Shown here piece after piece: positions 32,296 through 39,217 of a stretch of DNA of 40,742 nucleotides. The notes beneath the pieces are model-generated. The model searched no databases and had not been told where the DNA came from. It was given only the letters and a program-made list of their open reading frames with translations. The translations under genes were made by a program, and so were the position numbers. Position 1 is the first letter of the stretch, and every line of letters begins with the position of its first letter. Origin of the DNA: a virus; the IMG/VR virus record IMGVR_UViG_3300010391_000218, positions 1 to 40,742 of that record; one strand, written 5' to 3'.

Positions 32296-33723
32296 TTAAA
32301 TTTTAGCAAACATATTTTCTTCTTTGATTAATTGACGCAAAGTTTTACCATCTCTTTTCTGGACATATTTGGTAAATGTTGGAGCGTTCCAAAGCTCCTG
32401 CTGCATCGCCAAGGTGTCGCATAAATCGTCCTTTCGTCCTTTAGGAAACATTAATAATTGTTCTTCTAATTCGGTACAGTGGCCACTGCGATGATAGATG
32501 TTACCGTTCTCATAATAAGGAATAAGACCGCGGATTTTCGTCTGCTTATCCTGACGCGTGTGGATTTCATGGATACGCATAAACTGGTTGCGCTCTCGCA
32601 TCTTGATCTTCAAGAAGTGCGCCAGAGCTTCCTGATAAGCTACCGTCTCGATTCCTACTATCAGAGGCTTATAGATTTCATTTTGTCTAAAGATTTCCTC
32701 GATAACCTGCGACGGATTTAGTTTTCCATAAACATATTCAAGGACATATTTTGAATTATCAGGGGCCACACCGACGCTCATTATGCAGGAATCATCAGCG
32801 CTATTTTTCATCGAAATAGCTAGATCAACGGTAGTGAAAACATTTAAACTTGTCGGGCAATCATCATCTCGGAAAGACTTGAACCACGCCCGTTTAAACT
32901 CCTGCGATTCTACGTTAAACGGATTTTGCTGATAAAGACAGTTGAATTCATCCGTGCCGATAACGCGCTTTATGTCAAGTAGTTTATCTAGAGAATATCT
33001 CTCGGGCCAGATAGCTTCACCGGCTTTACGATTCTCTTCATCCTGCTCTGCTATGGCTGGAAGGTTAATGATTTTCCAGTCTTTATCTTCTTGTGCCAAT
33101 AATCGTCCGGCCAAATCATCTTCATGCCAGCGTGTAAGTATCACAATTATAGCCCCGTTAGGGTGTAGACGCGTGTAAGCTGTTGACGTGAACCATTCCC
33201 AAACTTTTTGCCGGTAGACTAGACTATTAGCTTCTTCACGGCTCTTTATCGGATCATCTATTAGGAGAACATCTGCGCCGTGGCCGGTTATCGAGCCACC
33301 AACACCTGCGGCGATGTAACTTCCGCCTTCCGTTGTGTGCCACCTGTTACGTGCAGAAGAATCAGGTGAGAGTGTGGTGTTAAATAAAGGACGATAGTAA
33401 GGATCAGCTAGGAGATTCCGCACCTTGCGGCCAAAGTCTTCAGCGAGTTCCGCGGTGTAACTCGCAGCAATGATTTCTTTTTTAGGATTACGGCCAAGAT
33501 ACCATGCAGGAAATTTGATTGAGGCGAGTTCTGACTTACCATGTCGCGGCGGCACGAAGATCATCAGCTTTTTCAATTCACCCCGTTCAACCTGCTCAAG
33601 AGCATTAGCGATTTGATGGTGGTGCCAACTTGGCAGGTAATCTCTCTGCATCGCCATGCAGAACCCTAACAGTCGCTCCCGTGCCGTGTACCTGATCGCT
33701 GCTTGCAGTTCCTTCATTCCCAT
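32296..33723 (-). CDS. terL: Large terminase subunit (TerL)
   Basis: A 475-residue ATPase-nuclease packaging motor. Walker A PPRHGKSE at 58-65, Walker B VLLIDDP at 152-158 (D156/D157), ATPase coupling motif around ILTRWH (195-200). The RNase-H-fold nuclease has acidic positions D300 (TTVDLAIS), E359 (VGIETVAY) and D432/D433 (GRKDDLCD). Length and motif order match phage terminases of the podovirus-like group. The 5' end overlaps the small terminase gene by 119 bases; internal ATGs at 33657 or 33651 would shorten the overlap. Confidence 0.93.
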   Translation of the reverse strand: MGMKELQAAIRYTARERLLGFCMAMQRDYLPSWHHHQIANALEQVERGELKKLMIFVPPRHGKSELASIKFPAWYLGRNPKKEIIAASYTAELAEDFGRKVRNLLADPYYRPLFNTTLSPDSSARNRWHTTEGGSYIAAGVGGSITGHGADVLLIDDPIKSREEANSLVYRQKVWEWFTSTAYTRLHPNGAIIVILTRWHEDDLAGRLLAQEDKDWKIINLPAIAEQDEENRKAGEAIWPERYSLDKLLDIKRVIGTDEFNCLYQQNPFNVESQEFKRAWFKSFRDDDCPTSLNVFTTVDLAISMKNSADDSCIMSVGVAPDNSKYVLEYVYGKLNPSQVIEEIFRQNEIYKPLIVGIETVAYQEALAHFLKIKMRERNQFMRIHEIHTRQDKQTKIRGLIPYYENGNIYHRSGHCTELEEQLLMFPKGRKDDLCDTLAMQQELWNAPTFTKYVQKRDGKTLRQLIKEENMFAKI

Positions 33724-34012
33724 AAGACTTTAATATTTGCTGAATTTGCGGTGCCGTGATCTGGTACTCGATGGCCTTACCATCCTGACCGACGTGCTCA
33801 ATTCTAGCAAGTTTAGGCAAAAAGTACTCAGCCAAATTCAAAATAAGATCAATAGCTTTCGCAGGATCTTTTTCATTTACGCGCTCCCAACTATCTTGAA
33901 GTTTACTTAAATTCGCTTCAACAAGCATCTTAAAAAAAGCACGTGTTTCCATAGTGACAAGGCTTTTGGCATTAGGCCGCCTTCCTGTTCTGTTTGGGTT
34001 CACTAAATGCAT
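33605..34012 (-). CDS. Small terminase subunit candidate
   Basis: A 135-residue protein. NPNRTGRRPNAKSLV, then a helical region (FFKMLVEANLSKLQDSWERV, DPAKAIDLILNLAEYFLPKLARIE) match the small terminase-like proteins found just upstream of TerL genes in many phages. It would bind packaging-start DNA and regulate TerL. The C-terminal part overlaps TerL by 119 bases. The start is preceded by GTTAAGTTAAA. Confidence 0.65.
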   Translation of the reverse strand: MHLVNPNRTGRRPNAKSLVTMETRAFFKMLVEANLSKLQDSWERVNEKDPAKAIDLILNLAEYFLPKLARIEHVGQDGKAIEYQITAPQIQQILKSYGNEGTASSDQVHGTGATVRVLHGDAERLPAKLAPPSNR

Positions 34013-34054
34013 TTTAACTTAACACTTTACAAGATAGCAAACTTATATTCTAAT

Positions 34055-34231
34055 TTAAGCAATTTTACGTAACTTACCTGACATCATTTCAACGATTGTT
34101 TTACCATGCTTGCCCTGCGGTAACATCATCGTACCGCCCTTCATTTTGTATTCATCCATGTCAGCTTTGTACTTTGTTTCATTGGAATAGTTGGTAGCCT
34201 TAGGCATACCTTTCGGATAGATTTTAGCCAT
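34055..34231 (-). CDS. Small conserved phage protein (58 aa)
   Basis: ATG at 34231 to TAA at 34055-34057. The N-terminus (AKIYPKGMPKATNYSNETKY) and KGGTMMLPQGKHGKTI recall a small conserved protein seen beside terminase genes in metagenomic phages. Basic and Met-rich; function unknown. Located between the small terminase and the 47-residue gene at 34243. Confidence 0.6.
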   Translation of the reverse strand: MAKIYPKGMPKATNYSNETKYKADMDEYKMKGGTMMLPQGKHGKTIVEMMSGKLRKIA

Positions 34232-34242
34232 AAAATAATTAG

Positions 34243-34386
34243 TTAGCGTTTACGTTTTTTCTTTGAAAGGCCGGCTTGCCTGAGCGCTATTGCTACACTT
34301 TGCTTCTGCGGCCTGCCAGACTTCATTAATTCCTTAATGTTTGCGCTGACGACCTTCTTTGATCTGCCTTTTTGCAATGGTGCCAT
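34243..34386 (-). CDS. Small basic protein, DUF6496-like (47 aa)
   Basis: ATG at 34386 to TAA at 34243-34245. The sequence MAPLQKGRSKKVVSANIKEL followed by MKSGRPQKQSVAIALRQAG and a KKKRKR tail closely follows the known small phage domain KKGKSKKVIxxNIxELxxSGRPxKQAVAIAL. I know this as DUF6496. Probably helical DNA- or protein-binding. Ten bases from the previous gene's start. Confidence 0.7.
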   Translation of the reverse strand: MAPLQKGRSKKVVSANIKELMKSGRPQKQSVAIALRQAGLSKKKRKR

Positions 34387-34420
34387 AAAGTGTTTATTTG
34401 CGTTTAAAACGGTTTTTCTT

Positions 34421-34480
34421 TCAGAACGTAGATTTTCTCGTTTCTTGCAATATCTCTTCCAAAACAGGCCTTAGAATCAT
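34421..34480 (-). CDS. Possible 19-residue ORF
   Basis: ATG at 34480 starts one base after the stop of the gene at 34482-34619 and ends in TGA at 34421-34423 (MILRPVLEEILQETRKSTF). In the same frame beyond the TGA lie nine more basic codons ending at TAA. It may be a micropeptide or the start of a decayed gene. Weak support. Confidence 0.25.
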   Translation of the reverse strand: MILRPVLEEILQETRKSTF

Positions 34481-34481
34481 T

Positions 34482-34619
34482 TTAAAAGGCTCCCACGCCT
34501 TTAGATGCTTCATACTTTTTCACTGCTTCCATGTAATCCTGCTCATTACGGTAATCTTGAGGACGTGGGCGGGTGGTTAAACGGCCGGAAGGTGTGACTA
34601 TCGGTTCTTTAAGCTCCAT
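34482..34619 (-). CDS. Small hypothetical protein (45 aa)
   Basis: The start at 34619 gives MELKEPIVTPSGRLTTRPRP, then a charged helix (NEQDYMEAVKKYEASKG). A longer frame from 34682 overlaps the zinc-ribbon gene much more. It overlaps that gene by 11 bases as chosen. Function unknown. Confidence 0.5.
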   Translation of the reverse strand: MELKEPIVTPSGRLTTRPRPQDYRNEQDYMEAVKKYEASKGVGAF

Positions 34620-34827
34620 AAACGAGTTCGTTAAAAGCTTTATCCAGTTTTTTATCGGTGTTGATGTTATCAAGAAAATCATTGACCATATCGCTGTTTT
34701 CTTCTACTGAAAGTCTAATGTGACAATTTACGCAAAGAGTGTGATAAAGAAACTCCTGCAACGGAAAGATATGCGCCTCTGCCAGCGGCCGCTTACATTC
34801 CTCGCAAATGAAGAGATTTTTTAACAT
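34609..34827 (-). CDS. Small zinc-ribbon protein (72 aa)
   Basis: Two cysteine pairs, CEECKRP (residues about 8-11) and CVNCH (residues about 32-35), with a Lys/Asp-rich C-terminal tail. This is a simple zinc ribbon of the type found near phage packaging and replication genes. Function unknown. Confidence 0.6.
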   Translation of the reverse strand: MLKNLFICEECKRPLAEAHIFPLQEFLYHTLCVNCHIRLSVEENSDMVNDFLDNINTDKKLDKAFNELVYGA

Positions 34828-34836
34828 TTGAGACGA

Positions 34837-35040
34837 TTATGTTTTAATTATGCTCTCATTGGAATAATAAAGCAACATTTTTTTGAAATATTCTCTGTCT
34901 CCTTTGTGGAAAATCCTTGTGATGTCCAACGCTCGTTTAATGACTTCCGGATCGAATTTCAACACCGCTGCAACCTGCTCATCGGTGAGCTGAAACTCGG
35001 TAAAGAGTCTTAATTTTATTTCTGCTTCATCTTGAGTCAT
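34837..35040 (-). CDS. Small hypothetical protein (67 aa)
   Basis: A helical protein with an acidic N-terminus (TQDEAEIKLRLFTEFQLTDE), possibly an HTH-like arrangement (QVAAVLKFDPEVIKRALDIT). No confident family. It overlaps the previous gene's stop by 4 bases (ATGA), so it is translated in the same chain. Confidence 0.5.
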   Translation of the reverse strand: MTQDEAEIKLRLFTEFQLTDEQVAAVLKFDPEVIKRALDITRIFHKGDREYFKKMLLYYSNESIIKT

Positions 35041-35375
35041 TGTAAAAACTTTTTAGTGCTTTTCAGTGCAGTTTCTATGCTATATAGATTTAAAAGTTCA
35101 TTTTTTTTATCGTCATATTTTTGTTTAAATTTTACTTCCATAAGCTGTTCAAATCGCGGCTTTTCTAAAAGCTCTAATTTGTAATATAGATTTTCTTCAT
35201 CTTGACGAGATAATCGGCGAATCGACTTTATTTGGTGTGTAGCATAAATATTTCCATTCACAATGATGAATTTAGCACCATCCGCCCAGCTTTTCGTTAT
35301 AATCGCCGTTTCATCAGAAGTTAAATATTCATGATCACCGTTTATAGATTCCAATCTATAATTTTTTACTTTCAT
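35037..35375 (-). CDS. Hypothetical protein (112 aa)
   Basis: The N-terminal half looks beta-rich (DHEYLTSDETAIITKSWADG, FIIVNGNIYATHQIKSI). The C-terminal half is a charged helix (YDDKKNELLNLYSIETALK). No family is recognised. The start follows CTTAATTTATTTTTT. It lies between the replication-type gene and small genes before terminase. Confidence 0.55.
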   Translation of the reverse strand: MKVKNYRLESINGDHEYLTSDETAIITKSWADGAKFIIVNGNIYATHQIKSIRRLSRQDEENLYYKLELLEKPRFEQLMEVKFKQKYDDKKNELLNLYSIETALKSTKKFLQ

Positions 35376-35385
35376 AAAAAATAAA

Positions 35386-36144
35386 TTAAGAAATAAATAT
35401 GCCGCTACTCTGTTTAGTTTTTGGCTCTATAAAGCTCTTAATCTCATTGTAAACATATTTAATGCGATTGCAATTTTTATGTTTAAATGAGTCTTGTAGG
35501 ATTATGTCAAGTCGCCGCCGGAACTCTATGGCCCCGATTTTACCTATAAGATTGACACAATGCCGAGCTATATTCCTTTCGATCGCGGAGTCGGCGAACG
35601 CTGAAATACCAATATGGCCCTTAAGACCTATTAGCATCTCATTAATTCCTTTATTGCCATATTTAGATTTTTTTTCAGGCGAAGCCTGTAATTCTACGTT
35701 AGTAGAATTAATAGAAGATGAAGATGAAGATGAAGATGAAGAGTTATCGTCCGGTAATAGCTGTGTTATAACCGATTTATAACCGCGGTTATGCTCCTGT
35801 TTTCCTCTATTCCAACGGCTTTTCATTCCCTTCTTGCCTTTCCTACTTTGCCCTTTACTATAATTCTCTTGCTTAATTCTCTCTTTTTCAAGTCTATCAT
35901 GTATTAATTTTGTAGTATCGTTTCCGTCTACTAAAAACATGTTAATAATAACTGTGGCTATTTCTTCCGTACACCCCTTTCCGATTATAAACGCAAGCTT
36001 TTTTGGGTCATTTGGTAAATAACCATTGTTCCAGCAAAAAGAAAGTGCTCGCAGATAGGCTCCCTCCTCGGCCAAAGTCATTTGGGCCGTCCTTAAAGAT
36101 TTAAGCCAATCACCTGGATAAAACTGAAACGCTGGATTAGCCAT
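35386..36144 (-). CDS. DUF1376-type replication protein
   Basis: A 252-residue protein. Residues about 5-80 carry the DUF1376 signature (PAFQFYPGDWLKSLRTAQMT, LAEEGAYLRALSFCW, NDPKKLAFIIG). This is often found at the N-terminus of phage replication initiators or helicase-loader-like proteins. A basic linker and a run of ten Ser (encoded by hexamer repeats) lead to a C-terminal helical domain (IEFRRRLDIILQDSFKH, RIKYVYNEIKSFIE). It probably starts phage replication with the host replisome, since no polymerase gene is seen here. It is the second gene of the leftward block. Confidence 0.7.
   Translation of the reverse strand: MANPAFQFYPGDWLKSLRTAQMTLAEEGAYLRALSFCWNNGYLPNDPKKLAFIIGKGCTEEIATVIINMFLVDGNDTTKLIHDRLEKERIKQENYSKGQSRKGKKGMKSRWNRGKQEHNRGYKSVITQLLPDDNSSSSSSSSSSINSTNVELQASPEKKSKYGNKGINEMLIGLKGHIGISAFADSAIERNIARHCVNLIGKIGAIEFRRRLDIILQDSFKHKNCNRIKYVYNEIKSFIEPKTKQSSGIFIS
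35714..35743. repeat. Hexanucleotide microsatellite (GAAGAT)4-GAAGAG
   Basis: Five six-base units encode the poly-Ser linker on the minus strand (TCA/TCT codons). The linker length could vary by slippage without changing the frame. Confidence 0.9.
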
Positions 36145-36147
36145 AAA

Positions 36148-36375
36148 TTATTTAACTTTAAAAAGCTTGATAAAACTAGCTATGGCCTTCACATTTTTAA
36201 TTCCAAGAGTTTTAAATGCTAGTTCTACTTTATTCAAAATAACCTGAACTTCTTCAGGTGTTTTCTTTCCACTTATTGAAACCGATATTATATATGTGCC
36301 GTCTTTATCAAGTTCTTGTACTTGTTTACCTGACACAATGGCCTCTGGATGAGTTATGATAAGTTTTTTATTCAT
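36148..36375 (-). CDS. Small hypothetical protein, first gene of the leftward block
   Basis: A 75-residue protein with a beta-rich N-terminal half (KLIITHPEAIVSGKQVQELD, GTYIISVSIS) and a helical C-terminal half (KVELAFKTLGIKNVKAI). No family. It is the first gene after the divergent control region, with a terminator-like hairpin (36383-36418) just 7 bases before its ATG. Its expression therefore probably depends on antitermination or read-through. Confidence 0.6.
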   Translation of the reverse strand: MNKKLIITHPEAIVSGKQVQELDKDGTYIISVSISGKKTPEEVQVILNKVELAFKTLGIKNVKAIASFIKLFKVK

Positions 36376-36382
36376 AAAACTG

Positions 36383-36418
36383 AAAAACCGGAGCGCTGCT
36401 TAAGGCGTACTCCGGTTT
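36383..36418 (-). terminator. Leftward terminator/attenuator hairpin 1
   Basis: AAACCGGAG (36385-36393) pairs with CTCCGGTTT (36410-36418), 9 bp. The leftward RNA continues with U5 before CAG. It stands between promoter 36466-36494 and the first late ATG at 36375. Confidence 0.7.
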
Positions 36419-36465
36419 AAGTTAAGCAGCTTTGCAACGCAAGTTGAGTGGATTTGAGTAACTTA

Positions 36466-36494
36466 CTTATACTCTCATTCAAATTAAAAAGCAA
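36466..36494 (-). promoter_or_regulatory. Leftward sigma70-like promoter
   Basis: The -35 TTGCTT (36494-36489), 17-base spacer and -10 TATAAG (36471-36466) read on the minus strand. Start would be near 36459. It is the closest good match before the late operon. It uses the same TTGCTT -35 as the rightward promoter at 36763. Confidence 0.55.
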
Positions 36495-36564
36495 GCAAAT
36501 AAAAAACTCCAGCTCGCTTGCTTTCTACAACATTTCTGCTGTGATTTTGGCAAAACTGGAGTTT
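36488..36564. ncRNA. Potential pseudoknot: two interleaved perfect 9-bp stems
   Basis: AAAGCAAGC (36488-36496) pairs with GCTTGCTTT (36516-36524), and AAACTCCAG (36504-36512) pairs with CTGGAGTTT (36556-36564). The arms interleave (A-B-A'-B'), so both can form at once as an H-type pseudoknot. The complement strand forms the same shape. On the leftward strand the second stem is followed by U6. No family match is known to me. Confidence 0.5.
36498..36564 (-). terminator. Leftward terminator hairpin 2
   Basis: Stem AAACTCCAG/CTGGAGTTT (36564-36556 with 36512-36504 read on the minus strand, 9 bp, 43-base loop), followed by TTTTTTATTTG in the leftward RNA. The loop arm AAAGCAAGC can pair with downstream GCTTGCTTT, so the terminator and pseudoknot share bases. 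Confidence 0.5.
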
Positions 36565-36594
36565 CCGTAGATACCTATACACTACAATACTTAT

Positions 36595-36617
36595 AACGAT
36601 TAAGTCAAGTAATCGTT
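36595..36617. repeat. Perfect 8-bp hairpin (AACGATTA / TAATCGTT)
   Basis: Stem 36595-36602 with 36610-36617 around a 7-base loop AGTCAAG. Could be an operator or structural element; on the minus strand the loop contains the TTGACT resembling a -35 box. Confidence 0.65.
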
Positions 36618-36626
36618 TCAATTAAC

Positions 36627-36653
36627 AAAAACTCCGCTATTGCTAAACGGAGT
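36627..36653 (-). terminator. Leftward terminator hairpin 3
   Basis: ACTCCG (36631-36636) pairs with CGGAGT (36648-36653), 11-base loop. The leftward RNA then has U5 (GGAGTTTTTG). It shares the ACTCC(G/A) arm with hairpins 1 and 2. Confidence 0.55.
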
Positions 36654-36688
36654 CTCTATTGTGCAGTCAATGCACTGGCCGCCGAAAT

Positions 36689-36709
36689 CCTAGTTTAACC
36701 CTAACTAGG
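36689..36709. repeat. Palindromic hairpin CCTAGTT/AACTAGG
   Basis: Seven-base arms around TAACCCT. It lies just past the -10 of the leftward promoter at 36717-36746, so it may be an operator for a repressor or a hairpin at the transcript's start. Confidence 0.55.
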
Positions 36710-36716
36710 TACTTAT

Positions 36717-36746
36717 ATTATGCCATTTGTTCTCTTAAAAACACAA
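36717..36746 (-). promoter_or_regulatory. Second leftward promoter candidate
   Basis: -35 TTGTGT (36746-36741), 18-base spacer, -10 CATAAT (36722-36717) on the minus strand. The transcript would begin near 36709 and run through hairpins 3, 2 and 1 in order. Confidence 0.4.
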
Positions 36747-36762
36747 GTAAGAAAATTATCAC

Positions 36763-36790
36763 TTGCTTTTTAAAATGCTTCGGGCATAAT
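36763..36790 (+). promoter_or_regulatory. Rightward promoter for the modification module
   Basis: -35 TTGCTT (36763-36768), 16-base spacer, -10 CATAAT (36785-36790). The start codon at 36828 is about 37 bases downstream. Between them lies GCTGAAAGGC, repeated before the gene at 40396. Confidence 0.6.
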
Positions 36791-36827
36791 ACATTTTGCA
36801 ACTCTCTAAAGCTGAAAGGCTAAATAT

Positions 36828-37133
36828 ATGACTCTTAAATCTGAAGTAAGGCATATCCTGTTAAATTACCCCGCCACACGAAATAGTGACATTCTTTTAA
36901 CGATCCAACTTTGGAAAACTTTTCATGATGGGCAACTTATTACCGGTAAAGACGGCACTAGCAAATATATCAACATTGAAACATTATTTGATTTGCCTAG
37001 AGAAGATCACATAAAACGGTATCGGGCGTTTATCCAGAATAAAGAAGGCTGTTATCTACCTACGGATCCAAAGATTTTAAAGGAAAGGAAAATTAATCTC
37101 AATGCTGAATGGTCACACGAAATGTCAGCTTAA
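36828..37133 (+). CDS. Conserved small phage protein (101 aa)
   Basis: The N-terminal KSEVRHILLNYPATRNSDILL, then (Q)LWKTFHDGQL and GCYLPTDPKILKERK make it resemble a small conserved protein seen at the start of early operons in metagenomic phages. There the pattern is P-x-x-R-x-S-D and YLP with an intervening RR/R-x-QN. Probably a helical regulator; function unknown. SD-like GAAAGG lies 11 bases before the start, one of the few here. It heads the right-hand module. Confidence 0.5.
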   Translation: MTLKSEVRHILLNYPATRNSDILLTIQLWKTFHDGQLITGKDGTSKYINIETLFDLPREDHIKRYRAFIQNKEGCYLPTDPKILKERKINLNAEWSHEMSA

Positions 37134-37142
37134 TATTTTAAC

Positions 37143-37967
37143 ATGCAATATACAATCCAAGGCTACTTTGACTACATTAAAGAACGCCAAAAAATCTACA
37201 AATTAAAATCTTCTGGCGCAAAGTCGCCATGGACTGATGATCTTATTCTGCAAAAATATAAATTCTGCAATGTTTATCGTCATCTTGACGCGGGCACGCA
37301 GTGGTACATGCAAAATATTGGCCGGTTTCAAAAAGCAGAAAGCCCAGCGATAGCTTTATGGAAAACAATTCTTTATAGAACCATCAATAATCCTAAATTC
37401 TTTGAATTTGCAGGATTTCCTCAACCTAATGAGCCAAGTGAAATTCAAGAACATATCCAAAAAGCAAGAGAATGGATCATTAAAGGCAACCACTTCCGGT
37501 CAGATGCCTATTTAATTCTTTATCCTCCAAAATATGGACATTCTAAAGTAGAACAGTATGGTAAGGCTATTATGAAATTATCAAATGAATTAACTCATAT
37601 AACGGAAAGTGTTTTAGATAGCAAAACAGCAAAAGAAGCTTGGCAAGAATTACAGGCAGCAGATGGTGTTGGCCCTTTCATAGCTTATGAAATATGGTGT
37701 GATCTTGTTTTGTGTGGCTATTTGAAATGGACAGAAGATGATTTTGTAAATGTGGGCCCAGGTGCAAAAGCGCCTCTTACTGCATTATATCCTGGAATAA
37801 ATGAACAGTTGGCCATGAAAGCGTTACAAGCTAAACAGAACCAATATTTATCAGGAATGAAATATTTAACTTTGCGAAGCATAGAGCACAATTTATGTGA
37901 ATATCGTAAATATGTAAATCTTTCAAATGGAAAAGGTAAAAAACGTCACTTTAATCCTAATTTATGA
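37143..37967 (+). CDS. HMUDK helical-domain / thymine pyrophosphorylase-like DNA hypermodification enzyme
   Basis: A 274-residue protein. PWTDDLILQKYKFCNVYRHLD around residues 29-49, a helix-hairpin-helix near 170-186 (LQAADGVGPFIAYEIWCDL), the DDFVNVGPGAKAPL motif at 199-212 and a C-terminal EHNLCEYRKY with a basic tail. These are hallmarks of the alpha-glutamyl/putrescinyl thymine pyrophosphorylase and 5-hmdU DNA kinase helical-domain family. It is a DNA-glycosylase-like fold used by hypermodifying phages. Known members act on modified pyrimidines in DNA by attaching or transferring amino-acid groups. Which activity this has cannot be read from sequence. The gene's stop overlaps the methyltransferase start by 4 bases (ATGA). 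Confidence 0.75.
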   Translation: MQYTIQGYFDYIKERQKIYKLKSSGAKSPWTDDLILQKYKFCNVYRHLDAGTQWYMQNIGRFQKAESPAIALWKTILYRTINNPKFFEFAGFPQPNEPSEIQEHIQKAREWIIKGNHFRSDAYLILYPPKYGHSKVEQYGKAIMKLSNELTHITESVLDSKTAKEAWQELQAADGVGPFIAYEIWCDLVLCGYLKWTEDDFVNVGPGAKAPLTALYPGINEQLAMKALQAKQNQYLSGMKYLTLRSIEHNLCEYRKYVNLSNGKGKKRHFNPNL

Positions 37968-38671
37968 AAATAATCTCACCAGCTTTAATTGAAATAAATG
38001 GCTTACAATTTTATGTTCGTCCTGAAACATCAGACTTTAAAGCCATTAAGGAAGTGATTATAAAAAATAGTTATGAAACAAGAGATTTTAAAATTCTTCC
38101 AAATGAAAAATGGCTGGATTTTGGCGCTCACATTGGCGCATTTACTATTCTTGCTCTTTCCAAAGGGGCAAAAGTAATTGCTTTTGAGCCTAGCCCTGAT
38201 GCTGTTGCTATATTAAAGGATAATCTTGCGCTAAATAATCTTACTTGTAACATTTTTGAAGTTGCAGTTATCGCTGGCACCGCATGCCAAATGCCATTTT
38301 ACATAAATTCTGTTTATGGCAATACTTGGCGCAATTCTGTTGTAAAGAAATATACTAGAGGCCAAGAAACGATAGTGCAAGCTATTAATTACCGTGATTG
38401 GCTAGAAGATAATATTTGTATAAAAATGGATATTGAAGGTAGTGAATTTTCTATTCTTGAAGATTTTCCTGAAGATATCAAAATCAAGAAATTAGTATTT
38501 GAGGCTTCATTTGACATTGAGCCAGATCTGAAAAGATTTTGGGCTATCATTGAAAAATTAAAGAGAATCTTTAGTCACGTAAAAGTAGCTAGTCGTGTAC
38601 CAAAAGATAAAGATATTTGGCTGCAAAATTGGTTGCCAGCTTGCCAATTAATTTATTGTTGGAATGAATAA
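37964..38671 (+). CDS. FkbM-family SAM-dependent methyltransferase
   Basis: A 235-residue protein with a Rossmann SAM-binding site: motif I WLDFGAHIGAFTI (50-62), motif II VIAFEPSP (71-78) and the FkbM hallmark IKMDIEGSEFSIL (153-165). FkbM enzymes methylate O atoms of small molecules, sugars or other substrates, and phages use them rarely. Coupled by ATGA overlap to the preceding hypermodification gene. A tailoring role on the modified base is inferred; methylation of a sugar or metabolite is an alternative. Confidence 0.85.
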   Translation: MKIISPALIEINGLQFYVRPETSDFKAIKEVIIKNSYETRDFKILPNEKWLDFGAHIGAFTILALSKGAKVIAFEPSPDAVAILKDNLALNNLTCNIFEVAVIAGTACQMPFYINSVYGNTWRNSVVKKYTRGQETIVQAINYRDWLEDNICIKMDIEGSEFSILEDFPEDIKIKKLVFEASFDIEPDLKRFWAIIEKLKRIFSHVKVASRVPKDKDIWLQNWLPACQLIYCWNE

Positions 38672-38692
38672 TATTTCTTAACCAATCATATT

Positions 38693-39217
38693 ATGCGTTT
38701 ATGCATATTGGAAGGTGTAGATGGAGTTGGCAAAACAACACTTGCGAAACTTCTAAACGATAAAAACGCTGAATCAATGGTTGCCCATTGGTCTGCGCCG
38801 CCTTCGGATGTTAACGCATTTGATTATTGGAAAGATTTATTGAGATCAAATTTTGATCAATGCGCTAAAGCAGGTGCTGAATTAGTTATTTGGGATCGTT
38901 CATTTCTGGGCAATTATATTTATGGCAATTTTAAAAAGGATCAACCAACATTATCATTTGACCAGATAATTGAATTATGGCGCTTTATAAGTAATATTTA
39001 TAGCCAAGTTGATGTTTATTTATTGCGTTGCACTTGGAAAGAATTACAAAATCGCTTTAGGCAAAAAGAGGAAACTTATGTTACTTTTGATGACGCCTAT
39101 GAATTGCAGCAAAATTATGTAACATTATTGTCTGATTTATTTCAATTAAATAATGTGAATCTCTATATTATGCCTAAAGATTTATCATCTAAAAATTTAT
39201 TAAAAGTAATCAAATAA
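38693..39217 (+). CDS. dTMP-kinase-like P-loop kinase
   Basis: A 174-residue protein. P-loop EGVDGVGKTT at 7-16, catalytic WDRSFLG at 67-73, and RFRQKEETY lid-type segment at about 122-130. These match thymidylate kinases and phage P-loop kinases. It is shorter than E. coli Tmk (about 210). It may phosphorylate a modified dNMP or, as in hypermodifying phages, the hydroxyl of a 5-hydroxymethyl base in DNA. Leader CTTAACCAATCATATT with no SD. Confidence 0.8.
   Translation: MRLCILEGVDGVGKTTLAKLLNDKNAESMVAHWSAPPSDVNAFDYWKDLLRSNFDQCAKAGAELVIWDRSFLGNYIYGNFKKDQPTLSFDQIIELWRFISNIYSQVDVYLLRCTWKELQNRFRQKEETYVTFDDAYELQQNYVTLLSDLFQLNNVNLYIMPKDLSSKNLLKVIK

Larger units (their letters stand above)
36376..36827. 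promoter_or_regulatory. Divergent control region (452 bp, no gene)
   Basis: Between the leftward block (first ATG at 36375) and the rightward module (ATG at 36828). It holds two leftward and one rightward promoter candidates, three terminator-like hairpins facing left, the pseudoknot, an 8-bp hairpin at 36595-36617 and a 7-bp palindrome at 36689-36709. It may also carry the replication origin, but there are no convincing iterons. No ORF with support. Confidence 0.65.

Noticed and set aside
34421-34480. Possible recoding of TGA as a sense codon
   Set aside because: Two frames with an in-frame TGA exist (also 6745-6991), but TGA clearly ends several genes here, including ATGA overlaps at 7558 and 18633, so the code is standard.
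36488-36564. ToxI-like antitoxin RNA
   Set aside because: No toxin gene neighbours it and there is no tandem ~36-nt repeat array; only the pseudoknot topology is shared.
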